A DNA stretch of 9,732 nucleotides from Lysobacterales bacterium (GTDB lineage: Bacteria; Pseudomonadota; Gammaproteobacteria; Xanthomonadales; Marinicellaceae): NCBI GenBank assembly GCA_015494035.1, contig WGBZ01000082.1:1-9732 (forward strand), in the 5' to 3' direction. The position numbers were made by a program, and so were the translations under genes. The notes under the pieces were generated by a model, which ran no database searches, was not told where the DNA came from, and saw nothing but the letters and a program-made list of their open reading frames with translations. Numbering within the stretch: position 1 is the stretch's first letter; the number at the start of each line of letters is the position of its first letter. Below are positions 1 through 7,573 of the stretch, in pieces.

Positions 1-755
1 ACACCATACCGCTCAAGGGCGCACTGCTGACCCAGATTTCAAACCACTGGTTTGATCAGACCAGTCACATTGTGCCCAATCACCTGACCAACACACCGGT
101 GCAGGAAGTCATTCCTGCCGCCGATGCCGACCTGAAAAAACGTGCAGTGGTGGTCAATAAACTCACCCCTTTGCCAGTCGAGGCCATCGTGCGGGGTTAC
201 CTCATTGGCAGCGGTTGGAAAGACTACCTGCAAAGCGGTGAGGTCTGCGGCATTCCCTTATCGCCCGGATTGCAACAGGCGGAAAAATTGCCCGAGCCGA
301 TTTTTACTCCCTCCAGCAAAGCCGCTGTTGGCGACCACGATGAGAACATTTCCTTTGCCCAGGCCGCGGCAATGATTGGCCAGGACATGGCCGAAAAAAT
401 TCGGGATATCTCACTGGCGCTGTATCGCTTTGCGGCTGAACAGGCGCAAAAAAAAGGCCTGATTATCGCCGACACCAAGTTTGAATTTGGCCTGGATGAC
501 ACCGGCCAGATTGTCTTGATGGACGAAGTGCTGACACCGGATTCCTCGCGTTTCTGGGACGAGAAATCCTACCGCGTTGGTACCAGCCCGGAAAGTTTTG
601 ACAAGCAGTTTGTGCGTGATTACCTGGAAACACTGGACTGGGACAAAACCCCGCCCGGGCCGGTCATCCCTGAGGACATCATTCAACGCACGGCGGAGAA
701 ATACCATGAAGCCCATGAACGAATCACCGGCCAGCCCTTCCGGCTCGAAGACTGA
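1..755 (+). CDS. purC: Phosphoribosylaminoimidazole-succinocarboxamide synthase (SAICAR synthetase), 5' end cut by the window
   Basis: This enzyme joins CAIR and aspartate, using ATP, to make SAICAR in cytosolic de novo purine synthesis. The frame is open from base 3, so the gene starts outside the window; about 250 C-terminal residues are present and roughly 45 N-terminal ones are missing, judged from the ~295-residue long form of the family. Visible family motifs are [12 protein letters not shown] at the very start, an [12 protein letters not shown] stretch, [12 protein letters not shown] followed by the GDHDENIS segment, and the C-terminal signature [11 protein letters not shown] with [11 protein letters not shown] after it. 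The GTG at 72 is an internal valine, not the start. The stop is TGA at 753-755. The next gene overlaps the last 50 bases. The family assignment is very secure. Confidence 0.96.
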   Translation, partial: TIPLKGALLTQISNHWFDQTSHIVPNHLTNTPVQEVIPAADADLKKRAVVVNKLTPLPVEAIVRGYLIGSGWKDYLQSGEVCGIPLSPGLQQAEKLPEPIFTPSSKAAVGDHDENISFAQAAAMIGQDMAEKIRDISLALYRFAAEQAQKKGLIIADTKFEFGLDDTGQIVLMDEVLTPDSSRFWDEKSYRVGTSPESFDKQFVRDYLETLDWDKTPPGPVIPEDIIQRTAEKYHEAHERITGQPFRLED

Positions 756-1197
756 ACACAGTATGGATTCGCTGCTGGCCGAGTACGCTGAAAGCCATCG
801 GCACCCGGTCAACAAACGCATCCACTATGTGTGCGTGCCAGCCATTTTCTGGTCCATTCTGGTGCTGCTGTGGACGGTAAAGCTGCCTGCCCCGCTCTTT
901 AACCTGGCCCTTCCGGCATCACTGCTGGTGCTGGGATATTACCTGAAAAAATCCCCCGGGCTAAGTATGGCCCTGGCCTTTTTCATGGGCCTGAGCCTGG
1001 CTTCAGCCTATGCCCTGGAACGCCTGGGCTGGCCAGTATGGCCCATTGCCCTGGCCGTTTTTGTCATGGCCTGGATCGGCCAATTTATCGGGCACCTCAT
1101 CGAAGGTAAAAAACCGTCCTTTTTCAAGGACCTCCAGTTTCTGCTGGTTGGCCCTGCCTGGATTGCCCGGCAGGCATTCAAAAAAAAGCCCTTTTAG
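706..1197 (+). CDS. DUF962 / Mpo1-like small integral membrane protein
   Basis: The 163-residue product matches the DUF962/Mpo1 (YGL010w) family. Yeast Mpo1 is an ER Fe(II)-dependent dioxygenase that shortens 2-hydroxy fatty acids; the bacterial role is not established. Visible features are the N-terminal [20 protein letters not shown] block (H33, N36, H40), four hydrophobic segments (about residues 42-58, 64-80, 86-102 and 111-130), and GQFIGH followed by EGKKPS near 125-138, with the conserved second-half histidine H130. I chose ATG 706 because GGAG at 695-698 sits 7 bases upstream. ATG 763, just after the purC stop, would give a 144-residue protein beginning where most family members begin but lacks a clear ribosome-binding site. 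The overlap with purC suggests co-transcription. Confidence 0.85.
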   Translation: MKPMNESPASPSGSKTEHSMDSLLAEYAESHRHPVNKRIHYVCVPAIFWSILVLLWTVKLPAPLFNLALPASLLVLGYYLKKSPGLSMALAFFMGLSLASAYALERLGWPVWPIALAVFVMAWIGQFIGHLIEGKKPSFFKDLQFLLVGPAWIARQAFKKKPF

Positions 1198-1259
1198 CAA
1201 AATTTTAATCCGCCTTACACTACACTGGGTGGCCCTTTTCCCGGCAACCACAGGAAAAC

Positions 1260-2309
1260 GTGCCCCAAACCCACGGCCAAACGCCCTTGCTCTCCCAGTC
1301 TGTTCACACCGAGGCCGAAAACTTTTGGCGCCTTCTGGGCGTTCCACTCCAAGCACAATCATGGCCTGATAAACCCGCAACACGTTGGTGGTTACTGGGC
1401 ACCCTGGTTGTTGGCCTGATACTGGCGCTGCCCGGCCCGCAGTGGCCGCCTCCCGCCGGTGACCTGTCCACATCCATTGAGCTCGACGTGCTTCGCCCTA
1501 CACCCAAAGCAGCGTCTGGGGTGACAAAAACGGCAGCTGCTGAAAAAAAGAAACCGCCCCAACCGGTTCCAGACAAGGCCCCTCCGGACACACCCGCAAA
1601 TTATCACTCATCCACTGATGCAACAGCACCACCTGCGCCCTCAGTCGATCAACCCGAAAACAATCACCGGCGCACCGCGCAGGGAAAACACACGGCTGTC
1701 AGTGCCGACCAACTGGCGGCAATTCTTTCCCAGCAAACCAGCTACACAGGCGAGGTGCGAGTTCCCAGGGATTTTCAGGCCCGCAGCAGCGACCTGGGAG
1801 AATACCAGCCACCGGCCATGCTGGCACGCCAGTGGTCCTCGCCCACACCGGGCCTGGATATGGAGACAGACAAACCGGAAACCAGCATGGAATTCTATGA
1901 CTTTGGCTGGCAGGGTCAGGTCGAGCGTCTCTATGACAAAGTGGTAGTCACCAAAACGATTAAAGGCCCATACGGCACACCCATAGTTTGCATGCAGACC
2001 GTGTGGGGAAATTGGAACCTGATGTGCGCCTGGGGCGCTTCCGAAGTCAAACTGAATGATGACGAGCGAAAGAAGATAGATGACTTTTATGCTTCGTTGC
2101 ACAACCAACCCCTCTGGGAAGTAGACAGCAGCACAGACTCCACACCTGAAAAAGCAGGCCAGGCTGATCTCAATGCGAATCTAAAACCGCATGATGAACC
2201 GCCAGACCCTTTCACTATCCGGGCACGCCTGGGCAAATCCAAAGCGACCAAACAGCAGTTCAAAAATGGGTACTCCAGAGGCTGGGTAACTCCCGATCAC
2301 ACCAAATAG
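1260..2309 (+). CDS. Unrecognised single-pass inner-membrane protein with a TonB-like N-terminal layout
   Basis: I do not recognise the family. The 349-residue product has a short cytosolic N-terminus, one strong membrane segment at about residues 43-59 preceded by an arginine, then a Pro/Lys/Ala-rich linker at about 78-130 (KKKPPQPVPDK, TAPPAPS), and a folded-looking C-terminal part at about 160-290. That last part is rich in aromatics and has two cysteines, C244 and C256, flanking QTVWGNW, which could form a periplasmic disulfide. SIELDVLRPTP just after the membrane segment recalls TonB/TolA-type proteins, but no TonB C-terminal domain is evident. GTG 1260 is the first start after an in-frame stop at 1206-1208 and has AGGA at 1252-1255. 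The remaining C-terminus (290-349) is polar and probably disordered. Function is unknown. Confidence 0.78.
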   Translation: MPQTHGQTPLLSQSVHTEAENFWRLLGVPLQAQSWPDKPATRWWLLGTLVVGLILALPGPQWPPPAGDLSTSIELDVLRPTPKAASGVTKTAAAEKKKPPQPVPDKAPPDTPANYHSSTDATAPPAPSVDQPENNHRRTAQGKHTAVSADQLAAILSQQTSYTGEVRVPRDFQARSSDLGEYQPPAMLARQWSSPTPGLDMETDKPETSMEFYDFGWQGQVERLYDKVVVTKTIKGPYGTPIVCMQTVWGNWNLMCAWGASEVKLNDDERKKIDDFYASLHNQPLWEVDSSTDSTPEKAGQADLNANLKPHDEPPDPFTIRARLGKSKATKQQFKNGYSRGWVTPDHTK

Positions 2310-2377
2310 CGCCCGGCAATACTCAGATTCCATCCGCCTTGAAGCCAGCGTTCCCCACCAAGCATTTTGCATATACA

Positions 2378-4186
2378 ATGGCTGTTTTGCGGATATTTCA
2401 CGTGAGCCTGCCCCCTGATGCGCGACCGGTGGACCGCCCCCCGGCAAAAATTCCCGAACACGAGCTGAACTGGCTGCATTCCCTGTTTGATGCCAGCCTG
2501 GTTTTTATCCTGGCGATCCTGATTGGCACCGTCACCGGCGTACTGGCTTCAGGCTTCATGAGCGCCTACAAGCACATCAAACCCTGGCTTTTTGAAGTGC
2601 AACACTGGCTGCCTGGCCATTGGCACACCCTGGGGCTGGTGCTGATTCCAGCCATCGGTGGGCTGCTGGCGGCCCTGATTGTGCGCCACCTGGCGCGTGG
2701 CAAAGTAGTTACGCCGGCGGAAGTTATTCTCATTACCCACGTCAAGGATGGCAGCTTGAACGTTCGCAGCGGCCTGGCCTCCTACCTGGCCAGTTTTGTG
2801 GCCATTACCACCGGTAATTCGGTGGGTCAGTACGGCCCCATGGTGCAAATGGGGGCCACCATCGGGCACGCGCTGGACAAAATTCCGGCTCTGCGTCGGC
2901 CATTTCATCACGTGGCGATGGCCTGTGGCGTGGCCGCGGCCATCTCTGCAGCTTTCCAGGCCCCCATTGCCGGGGTGGTGTTTGCCCACGAAGTGCTGTT
3001 GCGCTTTTTTTCCATCCGCCTGTTTGCGCCGGTGACCATTGCGGCGGTCAGTTCCTATCTGGTTTCCCGATCCCTGTTCGGCAAGCAGGTGTTGTTTGAA
3101 CTGCCATATGAACCCACCCTGTTTGCCAGCGAATACTTCTTTTTTGGTCTGTTGGGCGTCGTGGGTGGCCTGGTTGCGGTGGTGCTGATGCGCAGCATTT
3201 TCCTGATTCAGAAAAAGCCTCAGCTACAGTCCTTGCCCCTGACCTGGCGCTTGTTTCTGGCCGGCGCCTTCACCGGCATTCTGGCTTTAATCTATCCACA
3301 AATTCTTGGTTCCAGCAACCAGGGCCTGTACCTGACGGTGCTGGGCGAAGTCCCGTTGATGATTCTGCTGGGCGTTTTCTTTGCCAAATTTGTTGCCACA
3401 ACACTGTCCCTGGGCCTGGGCATGCCCGGTGGCATACTCAGCCCGTCCATGTACCTGGGCGCCTTGCTTGGCGGCAGCCTCGGTTATGCGGTGCATGCCC
3501 TGCTGCCCTATGGCAACAACGACGTGGCCTTGTACGCACTGGTGGGCATGGGCGCCATGGCCAGCGCAGCCATTGGCGGGCCGCTGTCGATGATTCTGTT
3601 CATGATGGAAATCACCGGCGATTACGAAATCGTCACTGCGGTCATGACCGGCGTTGTGCTGGCCAATATTGCCAGCTATCGCCTCCTGGGGACCTCATCG
3701 CTGTTTGACCTGCAACTGATGAGCCGCGGGTTTGACCTCAACCAGGGGCGCGAGGCGATTCATTTGCAGCAACGCAACGTGGCTGAAATCCTGCGCGATG
3801 ATTATGCCCGTATCAACGCCGAAACTTCCTTGCAGGAAGCCCATCGCGTGATGGTGAAGAACCAGTCCGTGGAGGCATTTGCGGTGGACGCAGACCGAAA
3901 CTACCTGGGGCATGTCACGCTGATGATGGTGGACGCCTTGCTGGATGAAGGCATTGAGCCAGACACGCCCTGTCAGAACTACCTGAAACAGAGCGATCAG
4001 GTGCTCTATTCCGGGCATTCACTGCATCAGGCCATTCGCCTGGTGGAGACCTTTTCCCTGGATCACATCCCTGTGCTGGAAAGCGAAAACAAGCCCAAGC
4101 TGCTTGGCGTCATTTATGAAAACGAGCTGGTCACGCACTGGTTGGAAAGTGTCAAGATATCAAAACAGATGCAACACCTGGCCTAA
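2378..4186 (+). CDS. CLC-family chloride channel/transporter with C-terminal CBS pair; both coupling glutamates absent
   Basis: This is a polytopic inner-membrane CLC protein of 602 residues. Numbered from ATG 2378, the membrane core covers about residues 37-438. The second signature reads GNSVGQYGPMVQMG (about 147-158), where the family norm is G(K/R)EGP, so tyrosine 152 replaces the external gating glutamate. FQAPIAGVVFAHEV (about 193-206) has Val206 where exchangers have the internal proton glutamate, as in channel-type CLCs. The third signature is GMPGGILSPS (348-357), and the ion-coordinating tyrosine of the last helices looks kept in ITGDYE (Y416). The usual GSGIP serine motif is not recognisable near GKVVTPAEVI. 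Residues about 468-587 form two CBS domains, which often bind adenine nucleotides. The start is uncertain: TTG 2339, ATG 2378 and GTG 2402 are all in frame, and GTG 2402 has a weak GGA upstream. Confidence 0.88.
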   Translation: MAVLRIFHVSLPPDARPVDRPPAKIPEHELNWLHSLFDASLVFILAILIGTVTGVLASGFMSAYKHIKPWLFEVQHWLPGHWHTLGLVLIPAIGGLLAALIVRHLARGKVVTPAEVILITHVKDGSLNVRSGLASYLASFVAITTGNSVGQYGPMVQMGATIGHALDKIPALRRPFHHVAMACGVAAAISAAFQAPIAGVVFAHEVLLRFFSIRLFAPVTIAAVSSYLVSRSLFGKQVLFELPYEPTLFASEYFFFGLLGVVGGLVAVVLMRSIFLIQKKPQLQSLPLTWRLFLAGAFTGILALIYPQILGSSNQGLYLTVLGEVPLMILLGVFFAKFVATTLSLGLGMPGGILSPSMYLGALLGGSLGYAVHALLPYGNNDVALYALVGMGAMASAAIGGPLSMILFMMEITGDYEIVTAVMTGVVLANIASYRLLGTSSLFDLQLMSRGFDLNQGREAIHLQQRNVAEILRDDYARINAETSLQEAHRVMVKNQSVEAFAVDADRNYLGHVTLMMVDALLDEGIEPDTPCQNYLKQSDQVLYSGHSLHQAIRLVETFSLDHIPVLESENKPKLLGVIYENELVTHWLESVKISKQMQHLA

Positions 4187-4210
4187 AAGCTTCTAAAAGC
4201 CTCTAAAAGC
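4181..4210. repeat. Three tandem 10-bp units, NNCTAAAAGC
   Basis: Three consecutive decamers share CTAAAAGC and differ only in the two leading bases (gc, tt, ct). The first unit contains the TAA stop of the CLC gene. AAAAGCTT lies at 4185-4192 and AAAGCTTT at 4206-4213, so weak base pairing is possible, but there is no convincing terminator. The array is probably slippage-derived. Confidence 0.7.
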
Positions 4211-4245
4211 TTTGATCATCGGCAAAAATGTCTTGTTTTGCATAG

Positions 4246-4406
4246 GGAAGCTCTGATCGAATCGTGACACGGCATCTTGTGGTGTAAAATCGTCCATTTC
4301 TGTGTTGCAAACCTTCGCAATAGCCTTGCTATTACGTGCGGTTTGCGCCTTGAACTGAACAATTTTCCACGACAATCTGCTCTCGCCAGATTCAATCAGA
4401 GCTTCC
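4246..4406. mobile_element. MITE-like 161-bp imperfect palindrome with 19-bp terminal inverted repeats
   Basis: The left end GGAAGCTCTGATCGAATCG (4246-4264) and the reverse complement of the right end GGAAGCTCTGATTGAATCT (4388-4406) agree at 17 of 19 positions. ATAG lies directly outside both ends (4242-4245 and 4407-4410), as a 4-bp target duplication would. The pairing continues inwards: AAAAT at 4286-4290 pairs with ATTTT at 4362-4366, GCAAACC at 4307-4313 with GGTTTGC at 4339-4345, and AATAGC at 4319-4324 with GCTATT at 4328-4333 around a short CTT loop. By hand count about 70% of arm positions pair. No credible coding sequence lies inside. GGAAG termini and a 4-bp duplication recall the IS5 group, but that parentage is inference. 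Alternatively it is an old bidirectional terminator or structured RNA between the convergent CLC and acyltransferase genes. Confidence 0.62.
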
Positions 4407-4466
4407 ATAGCAAGCATAGGCACAGCAGAAAACTGTCAGCCTTTCTTTACGCCATAACGCTTTTAT

Positions 4467-5357
4467 TTACAAGTCCCGGTAAACCGCATTGCGTCCCTGG
4501 GGATGATTCTTGAATCGCCGGTGAACCCACAGGTATTGCTCTGGATATGGCGCAATGGCAGACTCGAACAAGGCATTCATGGCCGTTGCGGCCGCATTCA
4601 GGTCATCCTGCTCAAAAACATCGGTGGCCGGATGCACCACCACTTTCCAGCGGTTTTTCCCCAGGCGATAAGCAAAACAGGGCAAAACCGGCACCTTGAA
4701 TCGCCTGGCAAGGCGCGCCGGCGCCGTCACGGTGGCCGCCGGAACGCCAAAAAACGGCGCATACACACACTGGTAGGAAAAGTTTTGATCCGGCGCCAAA
4801 AAAACAGGATGACCAGCGCGCAAGGAGGCCAGCACCTGCTTCATGTCCTTTTTGTCGATGGTCTTTTCCGCAAAACCGCGCCGACCCGCGTCCACGTGCT
4901 TTTGCAACACCTTGTTATTATGCTGACGCGCCAACACGTGCCCCACTGGCAGCCCCGCCTCGCGCAAACGCCGGTTAAGCGCCCGGCCGCCCAGCTCCAT
5001 GGCGTGCAAATGACAGCTTAGCAGTAACGGCGCCTGGCCGTTCTGTAAAGCCTTTTGCAGGTGTTCGAAGCCTTCGATTTCCACGGCATCCAGCCAGCGG
5101 TCCGAAGGCCGCCACCAGCTCAGCAGCAATTCGCTCAGGCCCTCACCGGTGGAAATCAGGGTGGCTTTCAGGCAAGCCTGCCGCTGGGCCTCGCTCCAGT
5201 GCGGAAAACACAACTCAAGATTGCGACGCGCAATGGCCTTGCGCCGGTTGGGCAGCCACCAAAACAACCGCCCCAGCCCACGGCCGGCAGCCGTGACCCA
5301 AGCAACCGGCCAGCGCGCCACCGCCCTAGCCAGGGCCACGGCCATTTCAGTCATCAT
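4467..5357 (-). CDS. LpxL/HtrB-type lipid A (Kdo2-lipid A) acyltransferase family protein
   Basis: This family transfers an acyl chain from acyl-ACP to the lipid A precursor at the inner face of the cytoplasmic membrane. The 296-residue product has an N-terminal hydrophobic anchor (about residues 5-35), the catalytic HX4E motif in CHLHAMELGG (H116, E121), the FLAPDQNF block (D189, Q190), the APFFGVPAATVT block, and the C-terminal YLWVHRRFK (about 275-283), all typical of LpxL/LpxM/HtrB. Length is normal. I start at ATG 5357: AGGA lies 8 bases upstream, and the tandem ATGATG overlaps the TGA of the preceding glycosyltransferase by 11 bases, implying translational coupling. ATG 5354 and 5345 are alternatives; an upstream ATG at 5435 would overlap the neighbour by 89 bases and is less likely. 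It is the last gene of the operon. Which acyl position or chain it uses cannot be read from sequence. Confidence 0.88.
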   Translation of the reverse strand: MMTEMAVALARAVARWPVAWVTAAGRGLGRLFWWLPNRRKAIARRNLELCFPHWSEAQRQACLKATLISTGEGLSELLLSWWRPSDRWLDAVEIEGFEHLQKALQNGQAPLLLSCHLHAMELGGRALNRRLREAGLPVGHVLARQHNNKVLQKHVDAGRRGFAEKTIDKKDMKQVLASLRAGHPVFLAPDQNFSYQCVYAPFFGVPAATVTAPARLARRFKVPVLPCFAYRLGKNRWKVVVHPATDVFEQDDLNAAATAMNALFESAIAPYPEQYLWVHRRFKNHPQGRNAVYRDL

Positions 5358-6171
5358 CGGCCATGTCCTGGTTTGCCGATACCCGTTTTGAGGCCTCATG
5401 GGGCTGATTTGATATCCCCTTATCCCCCGAATCATACTGCAAGGCCCGTAATTTGGCGTATTTCAGAAAAGCGTAGTGACTGTTGAGTGCGGCATTGATC
5501 CAGCCTGCGGTGCCATTGAAAACCTGACGACGAATCAGCAACTGGCGCAAAAAACTCCAGAGTGGATAGAGGCTCAGGTGCCAGAAATGTGCCCGCTGCC
5601 CGGCGGCCCACTTGTCTTCTGCCGCCAGCGAGCTGTAACGGTTGATTTTGTCCATCTTAACGGTGATGGAGGTTTCGCCGTAATGGCGGATGGGCGCATC
5701 CAGCGATGCCACAGTTCCACTCACCACGGGCGACTCGTGCACGCGATGGCCGCTCATGCGGGTGACGCGCCGGTCAAACAGGCGCAGGTAGCGGTTGCGA
5801 TGCACCCACGGATGCGACCAGCGCCAGAACACCCACTCGATCCGTGGCAGGCGATAGCCCTGGACTTGTGGCGCTGTTTGCTTCCACTGCCGCACACAGG
5901 CGATGGCGGACTCATCCAGCCATTCGTCCGAATCCAGCAGCAACACCCAGTCGTGCCTGGCCAGCGCGATGGCATCATTTTTCTGTTGCGCATAACCCTT
6001 GAAGGCCTGTTGCGCAAAACGCGCACCGGCGGCCCGGGCGATCTCGGCCGTGGCATCGCTGCTGAAGGAGTCCAGCACCACCACCTCATCGGCAAACGCG
6101 ACGCTCTCGAGGGTTCTGGCCAGGGTGGCGGCACTGTTGAAACTGGTGATAACCACCGACAGCTCAGGCAT
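5347..6171 (-). CDS. Family 2 glycosyltransferase, WaaE/KdtX-like LPS core transferase
   Basis: The 274-residue product is a GT-A fold, inverting GT2 enzyme that probably adds a sugar, usually glucose in the WaaE/KdtX group, to the LPS inner core on the cytosolic face. Visible motifs are the N-terminal LSVVITSFNSA (4-14), VVVLDSFSSDAT (30-41) for nucleotide-sugar binding, the KGYAQQKNDAI stretch (58-68), the metal-binding DSD at 80-82 in LLLDSDEWLDE, and the later RNRYLRLFDRR and GHRVHE blocks (126-146), which are all characteristic of this group. ATG 6171 has GAGGTG a few bases upstream and overlaps the end of the O-antigen ligase gene by 8 bases. The C-terminal ~25 residues are polar and variable. 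The sugar and acceptor are inferred from the family, not shown. Confidence 0.88.
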   Translation of the reverse strand: MPELSVVITSFNSAATLARTLESVAFADEVVVLDSFSSDATAEIARAAGARFAQQAFKGYAQQKNDAIALARHDWVLLLDSDEWLDESAIACVRQWKQTAPQVQGYRLPRIEWVFWRWSHPWVHRNRYLRLFDRRVTRMSGHRVHESPVVSGTVASLDAPIRHYGETSITVKMDKINRYSSLAAEDKWAAGQRAHFWHLSLYPLWSFLRQLLIRRQVFNGTAGWINAALNSHYAFLKYAKLRALQYDSGDKGISNQPHEASKRVSANQDMADDD

Positions 6172-7573
6172 CTTGATTCACCTCTTGAGCTCCATTTTCC
6201 TGACTGTGTTCCGATCCATTCTGGCGACAAGTGATGGCCGTTGCCGCCAGCAGGCCGACGCCCACCCACCAAATACAAATGGCCCAGAAGGACGCGAACA
6301 TGGAATAGGTGCTGACAAAAGGCAGGAACATGCTCATCAGGGCCAGCACAAAGGTTTCGTTGAGCGGGCCGATGCCACAGCGACGCAACCAGCCAAACAG
6401 CACCGCTGTGGCCAGGGAAAATGCCAGCAGCCCCAGCAGGCCGGTTTCAGCCAGAATTTCCAGCAGCCAATGGTGGGCGTGCATGGCGGTGCCGCCGTGC
6501 ACTTGCCAGACATTGTCGGTGGGAGCAAAAGCCGGGTAGGCCTTGCGGAAGGCGTGGGCGCCAATGCCATTCACCGGGTGCTGACGAAACATCTGCCAAC
6601 CGGCCTGCCAGATGGGCAAGCGGTCTGCCAGCGCGTAATCAATGGCCTGCTGCGAGCCTTGCATGGCGGTCAGTGTGCGTTCCACCCGCTGATGAAAAGC
6701 CGGCGAATACTGCCACAGCGCCAGCAGCACAACGCTGATCATCGCCGTGGAGAACAACAGGGATCGCCATCGCCTGATCGATGTGTGCCGCCACCACCAG
6801 GCCAGCAGGACAAAGGCGGCCATCAACCAGGCCGAACGGGTGCCTGTGAGCGCAATCACGCTCACGGCCGCCAAAAGAATCACCGCCCGCAGCCACACGG
6901 GCCAGGCGCGACTGGCGGCCAGCAGAAATGGCAGTAGAAAGGCCAGCACCGGCCCCAGTTTAATGTGCCCGGCGCCGAAAATGCCGCTCAGGCGCAGCGC
7001 ATCGGTGCTGCGCCCCACAAGATCCACGCCGGTGAAATACTGCAACAGCGCATCGACAATCCAGCAGGCGGCCAGCAATCCAGTCCAGCGAATCAAGCGT
7101 TCAATGGCCGCTGGTGAGCGCAGGCTGGTGACCACGGCAATGCCGGCCAGCCAGAACCGCAACGACGCAACGGCCACCTGCCAGGTTTTGTGCGGCCAGT
7201 AAGAGTCCACGGCTGAAACCGATACCATGCCCAGGTAGGACAGAAAAACCAGGCCCAACACCCACACAGCCGGATTGGACCAGAACACACGTTGGCGTTT
7301 CATCGCCCGCCGCAATACGGTGCGCCAATACAGGGATTGTGCCAACTGCCACAAGCCCAGAAGAGACAGTAACAGGATCGGCAATTCCGCCAGGCGCGAA
7401 AAGGGCAATAATGCGATCACAGCAACCAGCAAGGCCACCACCGCCTTTTCCCGTGAACTCATGGACTGCGGTTGGGATTTTTCCTGATGACGGGAATCCC
7501 GCAGCCACCACCGGACAGCGCGCCGGGGCAGGCCTGCCAACCGTTTTATTCCCTGCGCCACAGGCCCGCTCAT
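6164..7573 (-). CDS. waaL: O-antigen ligase family protein (WaaL-like)
   Basis: WaaL-type ligases join undecaprenyl-linked O-antigen to the lipid A core on the periplasmic face of the inner membrane. The 469-residue product has about 11-12 hydrophobic segments starting near residue 43, after a basic cytosolic N-terminus. It carries the family's TRSAW motif (245-249), a large periplasmic loop at about 290-365 (RLPIWQAGW, HPVNGIGAHAF), and the loop-end motif HH-X9-G-X2-G (H367 to G381), matching the H[NSQ]X9GX2G pattern except that histidine occupies the NSQ position. GC-rich antisense frames across the gene are shadows. The start ATG 7573 overlaps the upstream stop as ATGA (4 bases), so translation is probably coupled. 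A related polysaccharide polymerase or protein glycosylation ligase is possible, because the fold is shared, but the LPS context favours WaaL. Confidence 0.82.
   Translation of the reverse strand: MSGPVAQGIKRLAGLPRRAVRWWLRDSRHQEKSQPQSMSSREKAVVALLVAVIALLPFSRLAELPILLLSLLGLWQLAQSLYWRTVLRRAMKRQRVFWSNPAVWVLGLVFLSYLGMVSVSAVDSYWPHKTWQVAVASLRFWLAGIAVVTSLRSPAAIERLIRWTGLLAACWIVDALLQYFTGVDLVGRSTDALRLSGIFGAGHIKLGPVLAFLLPFLLAASRAWPVWLRAVILLAAVSVIALTGTRSAWLMAAFVLLAWWWRHTSIRRWRSLLFSTAMISVVLLALWQYSPAFHQRVERTLTAMQGSQQAIDYALADRLPIWQAGWQMFRQHPVNGIGAHAFRKAYPAFAPTDNVWQVHGGTAMHAHHWLLEILAETGLLGLLAFSLATAVLFGWLRRCGIGPLNETFVLALMSMFLPFVSTYSMFASFWAICIWWVGVGLLAATAITCRQNGSEHSQENGAQEVNQDA

Noticed and set aside
1193..1226. 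Possible promoter (overlapping TACACT boxes) before the 1260 gene
   Set aside because: The -10-like boxes match four of six bases, but no acceptable -35 lies 16-18 bases upstream.
2351..2379. Possible promoter with -10 TACAAT before the CLC gene
   Set aside because: The -10 is good, but the -35 position reads TTCCCC. If it were real, translation would have to start at GTG 2402; evidence is insufficient for a separate feature.
4222..4241. GCAAAA/TTTTGC inverted repeat after the CLC gene as a terminator
   Set aside because: The 6-bp stem is AT-rich with an 8-base loop and is not followed by a T-run; too weak to call.
4193..4513. Short open frames (76 and 78 codons) on both strands through the intergenic palindrome
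   Set aside because: They run across the inverted-repeat structure, lack ribosome-binding sites and resemble nothing known.
5999..6937. Open + strand frame of 312 codons opposite the GT2 and waaL genes
   Set aside because: It is antisense to two well-supported genes that already explain the sequence; composition is low-complexity Gln/Gly/His, typical of shadows.
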